Assembly: GCA_029964075.1 (NCBI GenBank)
Contig: CM057149.1
Location: 7,078,465 to 7,142,464 of the forward strand
Origin: Patiria pectinifera
Lineage: Eukaryota > Echinodermata > Asteroidea > Valvatida > Asterinidae
Reading direction: 5' to 3'
DNA: 64,000 nt
In this document: positions 63,489 to 64,000 of the stretch, piece after piece
Layout: the number at the start of each line of letters is the position of its first letter
Numbering within the stretch: position 1 is the stretch's first letter
Made by a program: the position numbers and the translations under genes
The notes under the pieces: model-generated
The model's database searches: none
Told to the model about the DNA's origin: nothing
Seen by the model: only the letters and a program-made list of their open reading frames with translations

Positions 63489-64000
63489 TTCATAAATACC
63501 TTTTCGGTAAGAAAAAATCATATAATTCGTTCAAAACATCCCGATTTTGTTCAACAAATTCACTTTATGCTTTTTGAAACATCCCTCTTGCAAAATAATG
63601 GAGTGTTCAGCTGGCGAGTAAGATGTAATCAACCCTTTTATGGAGATTGACGCGCGCGTAGCATGGTCTGGGCGATGTCGCGCAGAACGCACCTGGCGCG
63701 TTGCGTATTGAATTTAGAGCTATAAAATTCTGACTCCCTGGTAGTGTTGCGCATGCCTACGTGAGGATTGTGAACCTTCAACCAATGAAACGGTAAGAGG
63801 CACTGGATTTTTAGGAGTCCACATTTTATTGTGACACTGAAAAGTGTTAAAGACCAGCTAGCCATGTCTTTATCATCCGTTTAAGATCGGCCACGTGACG
63901 GGCTCTCGACCAATAGGAATGCGTAAACTGTCTTAGGTATTTATGAATAGTCGATAATGACAATAAGTACTTGAGATACTGAATAAAAATACTTTAACTG
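63489..64000. other. Window end, nothing recognised
   Basis: I looked here for the upstream IFT122 exon (a WD40 block ending in a Lys-Tyr-like context) and found none. No other gene seen. Confidence 0.3.

Overview
The window looks like intron-rich animal nuclear DNA, probably from a marine invertebrate deuterostome. An echinoderm is my best guess, but nothing in the sequence decides the species. It holds the 3' parts of two conserved protein genes that converge tail to tail, and both run off the window at their 5' ends. I saw no bacterial, plasmid or virus-like gene, no LTR element, no CRISPR array and no credible rRNA or functional tRNA gene.

Plus strand, 218-19377: five coding exons of the small GTPase Rap1. 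They encode human-equivalent residues 20 to the end and finish in a CVLL prenylation box. The first coding exon (P-loop) lies left of the window. A 7.6-kb stretch (19378-26993) follows, holding the two 3' UTRs and several small transposons.

Minus strand, 62741 down to 26994: twenty-two coding exons of IFT122, a core subunit of the intraflagellar transport complex A. They join in one phase-consistent frame of 1,093 residues plus stop. About 90 N-terminal residues (the first WD40 blades) must lie right of the window. The exon set matches the shorter of the known human splice forms.

Nearly everything else is small non-autonomous transposons and tandem repeats inside introns. I recognise two TTAA-target families (A and B), a TTAA-flanked foldback, two families with TTA/TAA targets (D and E, PIF/Harbinger-like), a family with GGCAATTCC termini that includes a 2-kb member carrying eight copies of a 14-bp motif (C), a TA-flanked element with CGGCTTATACG repeats, several other inverted-repeat elements, five tRNA-derived SINE families and three LINE remnants. 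Several elements are nested, which gives relative ages.

The most unusual observation is in IFT122. Five introns carry tandem repeats close downstream of the 5' splice site (after exon pieces 2, 4, 7, 13 and 18). In one case (after exon 13) the repeat unit contains the last 20 exon bases and the splice donor itself, so the intron is an array of donor-site copies with a 172-bp higher-order period. Rap1 and IFT122 are not known to work together: Rap1 controls adhesion and signalling, and IFT122 builds cilia.
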